From contig JACKEV010000010.1 of assembly GCA_020632795.1 (NCBI GenBank), positions 682,001-746,000 of the forward strand: DNA of 64,000 nt. The letters run 5' to 3'. How positions within the stretch are numbered: position 1 is the first letter of the stretch; every line of letters begins with the position of its first letter. Of this stretch, positions 1 through 8,305 are shown in pieces. Below the pieces are notes generated by a model that did no database searches, was not told the origin of the DNA, and was given only the letters and a program-made list of their open reading frames with translations. The position numbers and the translations under genes are program-made. This DNA is from Alphaproteobacteria bacterium. Its GTDB lineage: Bacteria; Myxococcota_A; UBA796; CAJQPC01.

Positions 1-587
1 GGCTCAACGACCTCGACCTCAAGGTCTTCGACGACCAGGGGGCGCTGGTCGCCGAGGACGAGATGCCCGACAACATGCCCGTCGTCGCCTTCGAGGCGCC
101 CCGCACGGGCACCTACGACGCCCGCATGGTGGTGGCCGAGGCCAGCGAGCGCTACCGGGGCGGCTTCTTCGCGCTGGTCAGCGGCTACGCCAGCAGCCGC
201 AACATCATCACGGTCACCGAGACCTACGCCGCCATGTGGAAGGCGGTCGACCTGCTCGAGGCCGACGGCTACCAGGTGCTGCACGCCGAGTGGGAGACCC
301 TGGGCGCCAACGCCCCGTACACCCTGACGATGGACCTGCCCGGCGGGGTGGAGAACTGCCGCGCGGTGGCCACCGCCAGCGGGGAGCGCGCCCGCGCCCT
401 CGACCTCGAGGTCCACGACCAGCTCGGCAACCTGGTGGACGCGGACCGCCGCCACGGCGCGCTGGCGGTCACCCAGTTCGGGGTGCTGGTGCCGGGGGCG
501 CACCACTTCACCCTGGAGGCGCGCAAGCTCAAGCGCCGGGTGAACGACACCCACGCGATGGTCGTCGTGGCCTGTCAGGGCATCTGA
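1..587 (+). CDS. Exported repeat protein, C-terminal part (5' end outside window)
   Basis: The frame is open from the window edge to TGA at 585-587, giving 194 visible residues, so the start lies upstream. Two halves resemble each other. Each begins with a 'D-L-x-V-x-D' strand (LDLKVFDDQG near the start, LDLEVHDQLG in the second half) followed by 'G...Y/F...' strands. This pattern is typical of small beta-sandwich modules such as pre-peptidase C-terminal (PPC) domains, which sit at the C-terminus of secreted bacterial proteases and other exported proteins. The assignment is by pattern only. The gene overlaps the convergent M48 protease gene by 13 bp at its 3' end. No catalytic domain is visible, so the protein's activity cannot be inferred. 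Confidence 0.6.
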   Translation, partial: LNDLDLKVFDDQGALVAEDEMPDNMPVVAFEAPRTGTYDARMVVAEASERYRGGFFALVSGYASSRNIITVTETYAAMWKAVDLLEADGYQVLHAEWETLGANAPYTLTMDLPGGVENCRAVATASGERARALDLEVHDQLGNLVDADRRHGALAVTQFGVLVPGAHHFTLEARKLKRRVNDTHAMVVVACQGI

Positions 588-1522
588 AGCCAGGCCACGG
601 TGTCGCGCATCACGCAGGCCCGCACCGCCGCCGGGGGGTGGGAGGCCATCAGGGCCACGAGCGTGCCCGTGGTGCCCTCGGGCAGCAGCTCCTCGACCGG
701 GACCCCGAGGCCCAGGGCCATGTCCCGGACGGTCCGCTGCCCGTCGGGGGTGTCGAGCAGTGCGATGGCGGGCATGGCGCGGGCCACCAGGGGTGAGGGC
801 TCGCCGGGCGCGGGCCAGTCCTTCTCCCACAGGGCGACCGCGCGGGCGGGGTCGTAGCCGGCGAGCCAGGCCAGGGTGACGCCCAGCCGGTCCGCCTCCA
901 GCTCCTGGGTGGCGGAGAAGCCGTGGCGGGCCAGCACCAGCAGCTCACCGGGGGCGTCCTCGCGCAGCTCGGGCATGGCCGCGAGGTACTGGTACACCGC
1001 GCCCGCGTGCCGCAGCTCGACGTGAGCGACCTCGTGCCCGATGACCGCCGCGAGCTGGTCGTCGTCATCGACCATCGTGTCGATCAGGCCCTTTCGAAGG
1101 AGGATCTCCCCGCCCGGCAGCGCCACCGCGCCCAGCCCCGGGTCGTCCAGCACCCGCACCCGGTGGGGGAAGCGCCGCTCGGGGAAGGCGGCGTCGAGGC
1201 GCTCGAGCACCGCCGCGGCGCGCGCGGTCGCCGCCGGATGGACCGACGCCCCGATCCGCTGGAGGGTCTGCTCCGCGAGGGCCTGGCCCAGGGCGCGCTC
1301 CTCGGCGATCGAGAGGGGCCCCAAGGCGTCGAGGGTGGCCTGGTCCACCGCCATCGCGGCCTGCTGGGCGAGCAGCCCGAGGGGGTGGGTGCAGTGGCTG
1401 GGGAGGGGGCGCTTCGCGGGGGAGGGCTCGGCCGCCGCGGGCGCGGGCTCGGCCGCCGCGGCGGGTGCTGGCGGCGGGGGCTCCGGCTCCGTGCAGGCCA
1501 GCAGGAGGAGCAGCGCGGTCAT
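575..1522 (-). CDS. M48-family metalloprotease, lipoprotein
   Basis: 315 aa. The N-terminus (MTALLLLLAC) is a very short lipoprotein signal with Cys10 as the acylation site, followed by a Pro/Ala/Glu-rich linker to about residue 40. The zinc motif HEVAH is at residues 163-167, in the context I-G-HEVAH-V-E-L-R-H typical of M48 peptidases. The likely third ligand is Glu in Q-E-L-E-A-D-R, near residue 215. M48 lipoproteins such as BepA and LoiP act in periplasmic protein quality control, and a similar role is inferred here. It starts only 4 bp after the FHA gene stop, so the two probably form an operon. Its end overlaps the convergent gene at 1-587. Confidence 0.85.
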   Translation of the reverse strand: MTALLLLLACTEPEPPPPAPAAAAEPAPAAAEPSPAKRPLPSHCTHPLGLLAQQAAMAVDQATLDALGPLSIAEERALGQALAEQTLQRIGASVHPAATARAAAVLERLDAAFPERRFPHRVRVLDDPGLGAVALPGGEILLRKGLIDTMVDDDDQLAAVIGHEVAHVELRHAGAVYQYLAAMPELREDAPGELLVLARHGFSATQELEADRLGVTLAWLAGYDPARAVALWEKDWPAPGEPSPLVARAMPAIALLDTPDGQRTVRDMALGLGVPVEELLPEGTTGTLVALMASHPPAAVRACVMRDTVAWLQMP

Positions 1523-1526
1523 GGCG

Positions 1527-2015
1527 TCACGGCAGCAGCTTCACGGTGAGCGCGTAGCCGCAGACCCCCAGCAGGTCGCCGTCGGACAGGGGCACCGGCT
1601 CGGCGCCGACGGGCTGGCCGTTGAGGGTGGTGCCGTGGTTGGAGCCGGTGTCGTGGACGTGCACGCCAGCCTCGTCGCCGACGATGAGGCAGTGCTGCCG
1701 GGAGACCCGGGGGTCGCCGGCCAGGAACACGTCGCAGGCCCGGGGGTCGCGGCCGACGACGTTGCGGCCGTGGCGCAGCACGAAGCTCTCGCCGTTGAGG
1801 TCGAAGTCGAAGCTGGCCATCCAGCCCCGGATGCGCCGGGTCGCCGCCGGGAGGGTGGGGGCCACCGTGGGGGCCGCGGTGGGGGCCGCCGGGCCGCCGT
1901 GGCGCTGGGATCCCCGAGCCCGCCCCAGCCGGGCCCCGCACGACGCGCAGAAGATGGCGCGCGCGCGGTTCTCGGCGCGGCAGTCGGGGCAGCGGACGGT
2001 CTCGGCCCGGGTCAT
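1527..2015 (-). CDS. Zinc-ribbon and FHA domain protein
   Basis: 162 aa. The N-terminal 35 residues carry two CxxC pairs (CPDC and CASC), a zinc ribbon. An Ala/Pro/Thr linker follows, then a C-terminal FHA domain from about residue 70 to 162. The FHA signature is clear: G-R-D-P, then S-R-Q-H-C, then S-N-H-G-T-T-L-N-G, matching the GR, SxxH and NG positions that bind phosphothreonine. There is no signal peptide, so it is probably cytoplasmic. It is a predicted reader of Ser/Thr kinase signals; a kinase lies at 17954-20440. It is followed within 4 bp by the M48 protease gene. The pairing of a cytoplasmic phospho-reader with a lipoprotein protease is unexplained. Confidence 0.85.
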   Translation of the reverse strand: MTRAETVRCPDCRAENRARAIFCASCGARLGRARGSQRHGGPAAPTAAPTVAPTLPAATRRIRGWMASFDFDLNGESFVLRHGRNVVGRDPRACDVFLAGDPRVSRQHCLIVGDEAGVHVHDTGSNHGTTLNGQPVGAEPVPLSDGDLLGVCGYALTVKLLP

Positions 2016-2042
2016 CCCCCCTCCCCTAACGTGCAGGCCACC

Positions 2043-4289
2043 TCAGAGCCCCCAATCCACGCCAGGGGGGAACACCGGCACGCGCTGGTCCTCGTGGAAG
2101 GGCTGCTGCAGGTCGGCGTAGTGGGGCGAGCGGGGGTGCCCGGACTGGCCCACCGGCTGGACCCAGGTGGCCTCGGCGCCGTCCTTCATGTCCCAGACCA
2201 TGCGCACCGAGGAGCCGTGCCGGGGCGTCTCGGTGCAGACCAGGCCCCCGTGGCCGTCCTGGGGCCACGCGGTGACCCCGAACACCCGGTCCGCGTAGGG
2301 CACCCGCCCCACGAAGGGGTGCTGGGCGCCCCAGGCGTTGTCGTCGGTGTACAGAGGCGGGGGGTCGGCGGCCACCGCCGCGAGCAGCCCGCCGGCCAGC
2401 GGGCCCGGCTCGAAGCCGAACACCGCCAGCGCGCCCGGCTCGTCCAGGGCCCGCAGGATCCAGGCGCTGTCCATGCGCCCCGACCAGGGCTTCGCGTCCT
2501 CGCCCGGGGGGTAGGCCCGGGCCACCGCGCCGATGAGCTGCTCCTTGAGCAGGCGCTCGACCCGCAGCGCGTCGCTGTAGGTCTGCGGGTCGGTGCGGGC
2601 GTCGCCGTCCCACCCGCCCCAGCGGGCGAGCAGGACCTGCTCGGCGGGGTCCGCCCCCGAGGCGTTCGCCAGGACCCAGCGCAGGACGGTCTGCAGGTAG
2701 AGGTTGGTCGTGTTCATCTGGAGCCGCGCGTGGTCCTCCTGGCTGACCACCCGGCCCGAGGCCAGGGCGTCGTCGATCACCCGGGCGCGCTGGTCGTCGG
2801 CCCAGTGGTCGCCCCAGGCCCCCACCCACATGCGCTGGTTGGCGCTGACGATCCGGTCGGGCCCCTCCCCAGGCTCCAGGTAGAGGCGGGGGCGCTCGCT
2901 GCTGGGGGCCACCCCGCCCCAGACCCCCTCGGGCGCGGGGTGGGGCCAGAGCCCGGTGACCTGGCGGAGCGGGGCGCGGCCGGTGTGCCGGTAGCCGATG
3001 CCGCCGTCGGCGTTGGCCATCACGATGCTCAGGATCGGGATGACCATGCGATCCAGGACCGCGTCCACCTCGGCCCAGGAGCGGGCGTCGGCCAGCGCCA
3101 CGTGGGACAGGCCGATGTCGTCGACGGCCCAGGGCAGCCACTGGCGGCTGGTCCACACCCCGGTGTCGGGGTCCCGGGAGAGGGGCCCTCGCGCGGTGAA
3201 GGTCGCGGTGATCTCGACGGGATCGGCATCACGGACGAGGACCTGCGCGCGGCGGACCTCCACCGGGACCCAGCGCTCCCCCTCCAGGACCTCCAGGCCG
3301 TCGGGGCCGTCGCGGACCTGCTCGATGACGAGGTCGTCCCCGTCCTCGCGGGCGTTGGTGATGCCCCAGCCCAGCCAGGGGGAGCGCCCCAGGATCACCC
3401 CGCCGATGCCGGGCAGGGTCGCCCCGACGGCCCAGCGGTCCGGGCCGATGTAGAGCCGGGAGAGGTACCAGGTGGAGGGCACGGCGTTGCCGACGTGGGG
3501 GTCGCTGGCCACGACCGCGCGGTCGCCGCCCCGCCAGGCCCAGGCGTTGGAGCCGGCCTCGGGGGTGTCCGGGGCCACGTCCGCGGGCGGGCCGCCCCCC
3601 AGCGGGGTCGGCAGGGGCGGCGGCGGGGCCGGCTCGCCGAGGAGGGGCTTGTTCCAGGGGTGCTCCTGCGGGATCAGGAAGGCCTCCCAGTCGTCGGGCA
3701 GCGCCGCGCGCCAGGGAATCTCCCGCGCCTCGATGTCGATGGACGTGCTCAGGGTGTCGGTCATCGCCAGGAGCACCAGCGCGCTGTCCGCGCAACGCCA
3801 CGGCTCCGGTTCGACCTGGAGCAGGAGGTACTCCAGCCCCCAGCCCCAGGGTCGGTCGGCGATGAAGCGGTTCACGCCCCGGGCGTGGGCCTCGCAGACC
3901 GCGCGGTCCGCCTCGCTCCACCCCGCCGCGATCCGCTCGGCCAGGGCCTCGCGGTCCTCCAGCCGCCGCGCCCGGTCCAGGGGCACCGCGGCCTCGCCGA
4001 ACCACTCGGCCAGCCGCCCGGCCGCGGCGCGCCGGCTCAGGTCCATCTGGAACATGCGCTCGCTGGCGATGACGTAGCCCTGGGCCTCGACCGCGGTGAC
4101 CCAGTCGGGGGCGGTGATGGTGGGCACGCCCCAGGGGTCCATCACCACCGTCGCCCCGGGCGCGGCCTCGATGTCCGCCCAGTCGTCGTCGTCGAAGCCC
4201 TGACGCTGCCACAGCGCGAGCGCCGTGAGCAGCAGGAGCAGGATCACGGTCAGCAGACCGAGCAGCGATACCCTCAGGATGCGGCGCAA
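2043..4289 (-). CDS. Penicillin acylase family Ntn-hydrolase
   Basis: 748 aa, the usual size for an uncleaved penicillin/acyl-homoserine-lactone acylase precursor. A membrane anchor or signal (about residues 5-28, Leu-rich) opens the protein. Next comes a region containing D-P-W-G-V-P-T-I typical of the alpha chain. The sequence G-S-N-A-W at about residue 246 contains the Ser that becomes the N-terminal nucleophile of the beta chain after self-cleavage. Substrates in this family are amides such as beta-lactams and acyl-homoserine lactones; the substrate here cannot be told. The start is TTG at 4289-4287, chosen because GGAGGGAG lies just upstream and no ATG or GTG is better placed. Confidence 0.87.
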   Translation of the reverse strand: MRRILRVSLLGLLTVILLLLLTALALWQRQGFDDDDWADIEAAPGATVVMDPWGVPTITAPDWVTAVEAQGYVIASERMFQMDLSRRAAAGRLAEWFGEAAVPLDRARRLEDREALAERIAAGWSEADRAVCEAHARGVNRFIADRPWGWGLEYLLLQVEPEPWRCADSALVLLAMTDTLSTSIDIEAREIPWRAALPDDWEAFLIPQEHPWNKPLLGEPAPPPPLPTPLGGGPPADVAPDTPEAGSNAWAWRGGDRAVVASDPHVGNAVPSTWYLSRLYIGPDRWAVGATLPGIGGVILGRSPWLGWGITNAREDGDDLVIEQVRDGPDGLEVLEGERWVPVEVRRAQVLVRDADPVEITATFTARGPLSRDPDTGVWTSRQWLPWAVDDIGLSHVALADARSWAEVDAVLDRMVIPILSIVMANADGGIGYRHTGRAPLRQVTGLWPHPAPEGVWGGVAPSSERPRLYLEPGEGPDRIVSANQRMWVGAWGDHWADDQRARVIDDALASGRVVSQEDHARLQMNTTNLYLQTVLRWVLANASGADPAEQVLLARWGGWDGDARTDPQTYSDALRVERLLKEQLIGAVARAYPPGEDAKPWSGRMDSAWILRALDEPGALAVFGFEPGPLAGGLLAAVAADPPPLYTDDNAWGAQHPFVGRVPYADRVFGVTAWPQDGHGGLVCTETPRHGSSVRMVWDMKDGAEATWVQPVGQSGHPRSPHYADLQQPFHEDQRVPVFPPGVDWGL

Positions 4290-4438
4290 GGCTCCCTCCG
4301 TGGCTGGGGCCGCAGGCTATCTCAAGCGTTTACAGCCGACAGCCCCCGAGACACTTTCTTGCCCACGAAGGATATCGTAGTTAGACTACGACCTGCTTCG
4401 TAGCAAACCCTGCCCTCGCCCTCTGCAAGGAGTCCGGA
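4290..4438. promoter_or_regulatory. Divergent intergenic region with operator-like repeats
   Basis: 149 bp between the divergent acylase gene and the small exported protein gene. Positions 4375-4380 (TCGTAG) and 4386-4391 (CTACGA) form a perfect 6-bp inverted repeat with a 5-nt spacer. A third copy of TCGTAG follows at 4398-4403. Evenly spaced half-sites of this kind suggest a dimeric regulator. AAGGAG lies about 7 nt before ATG 4439. No convincing -35/-10 pair was identified. Confidence 0.4.
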
Positions 4439-4861
4439 ATGACAAGGTTTCTTCTCGTCGCCGCGCTGTCGCTCTGCACGCTCCCGACCGCCTCGGCCAC
4501 CACGCTGGACCTCGCCATGTCGATCCGCCCGGACGGCGCGCCGCAGACCTGGACGGTCGACGTCACCGGCGGGGCGCCCATCTCCACGCGCGCGCCGGGC
4601 AACGACGACTGGGAGATCCGCCTGGACGTCGACGAGGGCGCGGGGGCGGTCACGGTCGACGTGGGCATCTACGAGGTCGTGACGAACAAGGCCGGCCGGG
4701 AGCGGCTGGTGCTGACCACCGAGCAGACGCTGACCGCCGCCCACGGCGAGCCCGCCGCGCTGCTCTACCGCTTCTCGGACTCGATGCACTGGGTCCGTCA
4801 GCAGCGCAAGCTCGGTCAGCGCCCCACCGGCCTGCTGCTGGAGGTCACCCCCCAGGCTTGA
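4439..4861 (+). CDS. Small exported protein of unknown function
   Basis: 140 aa. Residues 1-20 are a Sec signal peptide with cleavage predicted after A-S-A. The mature part is a short beta-rich domain of about 120 residues with no cysteines and no motif I recognise. AAGGAG precedes the ATG with good spacing. The gene is divergent from the acylase and stands alone; a stem-forming element follows it. Strands such as T-W-T-V-D-V and W-E-I-R-L-D-V suggest a compact beta-sandwich in the periplasm. Function unknown. Confidence 0.75.
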   Translation: MTRFLLVAALSLCTLPTASATTLDLAMSIRPDGAPQTWTVDVTGGAPISTRAPGNDDWEIRLDVDEGAGAVTVDVGIYEVVTNKAGRERLVLTTEQTLTAAHGEPAALLYRFSDSMHWVRQQRKLGQRPTGLLLEVTPQA

Positions 4862-4869
4862 GTTGAGCG

Positions 4870-4940
4870 GCGGGCCTGGGCGCGACGGAAAGCAGGGACC
4901 CGCGTCCCGAGTGGGGCTGACCAACGCTGCCCAGGCCCGC
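4870..4940. other. 71-nt element with a 12-bp perfect stem and inner hairpin
   Basis: GCGGGCCTGGGC at 4870-4881 is the exact reverse complement of GCCCAGGCCCGC at 4929-4940. Inside the 47-nt loop, GGGAC (4895-4899) pairs with GTCCC (4904-4908). The element lies wholly between the stop of the small exported protein and the methyltransferase start at 4994. No T-run follows, so it is not a classical intrinsic terminator. It could be a structured 3' UTR or leader, a small RNA or a short inverted-repeat element. It is not a tRNA: the closing stem is too long and the arms are wrong. Confidence 0.5.
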
Positions 4941-4993
4941 GCTTCCTCTATTCCGGTTATGCAGGCGCCTCACCCCCTGTCCGGGCGCCGACG

Positions 4994-5704
4994 ATGACCT
5001 TGCTGCTGACTCTGGTGGCCTGCGCGACCCACGCGCCCGCCGAGCCGCCTCCCCAGGCGCCGGCCGAGCACCACGCCCCCGGGGATCACGCCCCCGAGCA
5101 CCACGGCGACCACGCCACGGTCACCCACGGCTTCGAGGACGTCGAGCGGTGGTCGGCGGTCTTCGACGACCCCGCCCGCGACGCGTGGCAGAAGCCCGCC
5201 GAGCTGGTGGCCGCCCTCGACCTGCCCGCGGGCGCCGTGGTCGCGGACATCGGCGCGGGCACCGGCTACTTCAACGCCCACCTCGCGCGGGCCGTCGGCC
5301 CCGAGGGCAAGGTGATCGCCGTCGACATCGAGCCCGGCCTCGTCGCCCACATGGCGGCCCGCGCCGAGGCCGAGGAGACCCCCCAGGTCGAGGCCCGCCT
5401 GGGACAGCCCGACGACCCCGCCCTCCAGCCCGGCGAGGTCGATCTGGTGCTGCTGGTCGACACCTACCACCACATCGACGGGCGGGTGGACTACTTCACC
5501 CGGCTGCGCGACGACGTGCGGGACGGCGGGCGCCTGGTCGTCGTCGACTTCAAGCCCGGCGAGCTGCCCGTGGGCCCGCCGCCCGAGCACCGCCTCGCCC
5601 CCGAAACCGTCCAGGCCGAGCTGGAGCAGGCTGGCTGGCAGCTCTCCTCGGCCCCGGAGCTGCTGCCCTACCAGTTCGTCCACATCTACGGGGTGGGCCG
5701 GTGA
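4994..5704 (+). CDS. Lipoprotein-anchored class I SAM methyltransferase
   Basis: 236 aa. The N-terminus MTLLLTLVAC gives a lipobox with Cys10. A His/Pro/Ala-rich linker to about residue 45 holds many His residues and could bind metal. The methyltransferase fold follows: motif I V-A-D-I-G-A-G-T-G-Y-F, the acidic end of strand 2 in V-I-A-V-D-I-E, a D-L-V-L-L-V-D motif, and D-G-G-R-L-V-V-V-D. The fold is complete, yet the signal predicts export to a compartment where SAM is not expected. Related exported methyltransferases are annotated in several proteobacteria with unknown substrates. The stop overlaps the GTG start of the next methyltransferase by 4 bp, so the two are translationally coupled. 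Confidence 0.8.
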   Translation: MTLLLTLVACATHAPAEPPPQAPAEHHAPGDHAPEHHGDHATVTHGFEDVERWSAVFDDPARDAWQKPAELVAALDLPAGAVVADIGAGTGYFNAHLARAVGPEGKVIAVDIEPGLVAHMAARAEAEETPQVEARLGQPDDPALQPGEVDLVLLVDTYHHIDGRVDYFTRLRDDVRDGGRLVVVDFKPGELPVGPPPEHRLAPETVQAELEQAGWQLSSAPELLPYQFVHIYGVGR

Positions 5705-6546
5705 GCGTCCGTCGCGACCTCCACGAGGCCAACCGCCAGAGCTGGAACGCCGCCACGCGCGCCCACAACAGCCACAAGGGCGACCAGGCCGCGTTCTTCC
5801 GGGCGGGCGGGGACACCCTGTTCCCCGAGGAGGTGGCGCTGTTGGGGCCGCTCGATGGGCGCCGGCTGGTCCACCTCCAGTGCAACGCGGGCCAGGACAG
5901 CCTCTCCCTGGCCCGGCGCGGGGCCGAGGTGGTGGGCGTCGACATCTCGGACGAGGCCATCGACTTCGCCCGCCGGCTGTCCGCGGGCTCGGGCATCCCG
6001 GCCACCTTCGAGCGCGCGGACGTGTTCGACTGGCTGGAGACCACCGACCAGCGCTTCGATCTGGCGTTCAGCTCGTACGGGGCGCTGGGCTGGCTCTCGG
6101 ACCTGCAGACCTGGGCCCGGGGGGTGGCGCGGGTGCTGCGCCCCGGGGGCCGGCTCGTGGTGGTGGAGTTCCACCCGGTCGCCTGGACCCTGGACCGGGA
6201 CGGGATGCTCACCTACGACTACTTCGATGAGCAGCCGATCGTTGAGGCCGAGGGGGTCCACGACTACGTGGCGGACTCCGGCACGGGCCTGCTGCCGATG
6301 GAGGGCAGCGAGGGCGTGCAGGGCTTCCGCAACCCCCACCCCACCTGGGAGTTCCAGTGGAGCATCGCGGAGATCCTCTCCGCGGCGCTGGGCGCGGGGC
6401 TGCAGCTCACGGCCTTCCGGGAGTACCCCTACAGCAACGGCTGCCGCATGTACGCCGATCAGGTGATGGACGAGGCCCGGCGCTACCACCCCCCGCCGGG
6501 CCGCCCCCGGCTGCCGCTGATGTTCGGCCTGGTCGCGGCGCGCTGA
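5701..6546 (+). CDS. Class I SAM-dependent methyltransferase
   Basis: 281 aa from the GTG at 5701, which overlaps the preceding TGA as GTGA. There is no signal peptide. The family look is S-W-N-A-A-T near the N-terminus, then a glycine motif L-V-H-L-Q-C-N-A-G-Q-D-S replacing the usual GxGxG, then V-V-G-V-D-I-S and L-R-P-G-G-R-L-V-V-V-E-F. The L-H-L-Q-C variant is common in a large group of cytoplasmic methyltransferases of unknown substrate. Methylation of a small molecule is likely. Coupling to a lipoprotein methyltransferase suggests a joint role, but the substrate is not evident. Confidence 0.82.
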   Translation: MSVRRDLHEANRQSWNAATRAHNSHKGDQAAFFRAGGDTLFPEEVALLGPLDGRRLVHLQCNAGQDSLSLARRGAEVVGVDISDEAIDFARRLSAGSGIPATFERADVFDWLETTDQRFDLAFSSYGALGWLSDLQTWARGVARVLRPGGRLVVVEFHPVAWTLDRDGMLTYDYFDEQPIVEAEGVHDYVADSGTGLLPMEGSEGVQGFRNPHPTWEFQWSIAEILSAALGAGLQLTAFREYPYSNGCRMYADQVMDEARRYHPPPGRPRLPLMFGLVAAR

Positions 6547-6555
6547 GGGGTCGCG

Positions 6556-8259
6556 CTACTCCATCGGGTAGAACGCGGTCACCTTGCGGCGGGCGGGCAC
6601 GTCCTCGGCCTCGGTGACCGTGCCGTCGGGCCAGTAGATGGTCAGGCGGTCCACCTGCTCGGCGTCCCCCAGGCCGAAGTGCGCCGAGGAAGGGGACTGG
6701 CCCACGGTGCGCAGCCCCAGCACCTCGCGGTGACGCAGCCGCCCGTCGACCTCGACGACCACCTGGGCGCCGAAGCCCTCCCGGTTGCCGGGCGGGCCGA
6801 CGAGGTCGACCTCCAGCATGCTGGCCCGGGTGCAGGGGTTGTGCCAGATCTGCGGGCGGCCCTCCCACACCCCGACCACCAGCTCCCGGGCGCCGTCGCC
6901 CTCCAGGTCCGCGCTCACCAGACCGTAGTGGCCCTCGGGGGCGTTGAACCCCGCGACGTGGCTGTGGTCCTCGAAGACACCGTCCGCGCCGCCCCGGTAG
7001 AGCCCGTCGGGCTGGAAGGAGGGGCGGGCCGCGAGGGCCACGTTGCCCTGGAAGGGGGGCTCCCCGGCGGTCACCGCGAGGTCGTCCCAGCCGTCGTTGT
7101 CCAGGTCCACCAGCTCCACCGACCAGGTGGTCCAGCGGCGCAGGGCGCTCTCCAGCTCGGACCAGCCCCACCCCTCGGGCGGCGACGGGTGGCTGTGGTG
7201 CCCCCCGACGAGGCCCAGCGCGGCGCCAGCGTCATACCAGCCGCCGAAGCCGTCGCTGAGGAGGGCGACCAGATCGCCGCCCTCGTCGGAGAGGGTGTAG
7301 TCGGGCCAGGCGTCGCCGTTGAGGTCCGCCACGTCCAACCCCATCGCCGAGGTGCGCAGGGCGAAGCCCACCGCCGAGGTGTCGTCCTCGAAGGACGGCG
7401 CCCCGCCGACGCCGGGGCCGTCGTTGCGCAGGAAGCGCATGGGCGGCATGCCGAAGCGGGGGCGGTCGGTGCCCAGCAGCAGGTCGGCGTCCCCGTCCAT
7501 GTCCCGGTCCGAGAGCACGGCCAGCAGGGAGATCCCGGGGTCGCCGACGGGGGCCGGGACGGTCGGCGCGCCGAAGCGCCCGCCCTCGTTCAGCAGCAGC
7601 CGGTCGGGCTCGCCGGACAGGGTCCACGGGTCGTCGCTGAGCACCGCGCCCTCATACGGCGACGTGTCCGCGCCGGGCAGGACCAGATCGAGGTCGCCGT
7701 CGCCGTCCGCGTCGCCGAACCCCAGGCTGACGATGCAGGTGCGGGGGTACTCGGGCTGCTCGAAGAGCACCTCGAAGTCGTCGAAGGCCAGCCCGCCCCG
7801 GTTCCGGGACACCGCCGCGAAGCCCTCTCCGACGATGAAGACCTCCGGGAGCCCGTCCCCATCGACGTCAGCGGCGGCCTGGGCCTCCACGCGCCGGCCG
7901 GTCGGGGAGGACAGCGGGACGTCGTGCGGGGTGAAGGACCCCGCGCCGTCGTTGACGTAGAGATAGGGGAAGCCCTCGGGCCGGTGGAAGAGCAGGTCTA
8001 TGTCCCCGTCGTCGTCGAGGTCCTGGGCGACCACACCGCCGGGGATGCTCGGGCAGGGGCGGGGCTCGTCGGTGGGCTGGTAGATGAGGTCGATGCCCCG
8101 GGCCTCGGCCTGCTCGTCGAGCCGCTCGAAGCCGGCGTCTGCGGCGCTGCAGGTGTCCAGGAGCTGGAGCTGGAAGTTCGGATCGGTCCACACGACGGGC
8201 GCGGGGGCGCACCCGACCGCCAGGACCAGTCCAAAGAGCTGGTACATCTTGGGGCTCAC
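6556..8259 (-). CDS. FG-GAP/VCBS repeat lipoprotein with C-terminal ASPIC/UnbV domain (paralogue 1)
   Basis: 567 aa from GTG 8259. The signal ends in a lipobox with Cys17 (L-A-V-G-C). Several Ca-binding FG-GAP/VCBS repeats follow, recognisable as D-x-D-x-D-G-D-x-D-L or D-L-D-N-D-G-W. They would form an integrin-like beta-propeller on the cell surface. Residues of about 480-567 match an ASPIC/UnbV domain (F-G-A-Q-V, G-Q-S-P-S, H-F-G-L-G, then W-P-D-G). It is a close paralogue of 8306-9997 and a more distant one of 10081-11688. There is no Shine-Dalgarno before the GTG. A promoter placed directly upstream suggests a leaderless transcript. Function is probably adhesion or surface binding, by family analogy only. 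Confidence 0.85.
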   Translation of the reverse strand: MSPKMYQLFGLVLAVGCAPAPVVWTDPNFQLQLLDTCSAADAGFERLDEQAEARGIDLIYQPTDEPRPCPSIPGGVVAQDLDDDGDIDLLFHRPEGFPYLYVNDGAGSFTPHDVPLSSPTGRRVEAQAAADVDGDGLPEVFIVGEGFAAVSRNRGGLAFDDFEVLFEQPEYPRTCIVSLGFGDADGDGDLDLVLPGADTSPYEGAVLSDDPWTLSGEPDRLLLNEGGRFGAPTVPAPVGDPGISLLAVLSDRDMDGDADLLLGTDRPRFGMPPMRFLRNDGPGVGGAPSFEDDTSAVGFALRTSAMGLDVADLNGDAWPDYTLSDEGGDLVALLSDGFGGWYDAGAALGLVGGHHSHPSPPEGWGWSELESALRRWTTWSVELVDLDNDGWDDLAVTAGEPPFQGNVALAARPSFQPDGLYRGGADGVFEDHSHVAGFNAPEGHYGLVSADLEGDGARELVVGVWEGRPQIWHNPCTRASMLEVDLVGPPGNREGFGAQVVVEVDGRLRHREVLGLRTVGQSPSSAHFGLGDAEQVDRLTIYWPDGTVTEAEDVPARRKVTAFYPME

Positions 8260-8305
8260 AGGTCCATTTTCACGGATCTCAGGACCCGGGTCAAGATCTC
8301 GTCAA
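8260..8305 (-). promoter_or_regulatory. Predicted promoter of FG-GAP paralogue 1, possibly leaderless
   Basis: On the minus strand, TTGAC (8305-8301) is repeated 11 nt on as TTGACC (8294-8289). After a 17-nt spacer comes GAAAAT (8271-8266), and 6 nt later the GTG start at 8259. The same arrangement stands before paralogue 2 (9998-10044). The second TTGACC is a plausible -35 and GAAAAT a plausible -10, which would put the transcript start on the GTG. The upstream TTGAC may be an activator half-site. Confidence 0.5.

Noticed and set aside
1041..4403. Very long open frame (1120 codons) on the plus strand opposite the penicillin acylase
   Set aside because: High G+C DNA opens long frames opposite real genes. 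The translation has no recognisable domain, while the minus strand encodes an intact Ntn-hydrolase with a ribosome site.
4870..4940. tRNA gene
   Set aside because: Length is near a tRNA, but the 12-bp closing stem and single inner hairpin do not fit a cloverleaf, and no T-psi-C arm is present.
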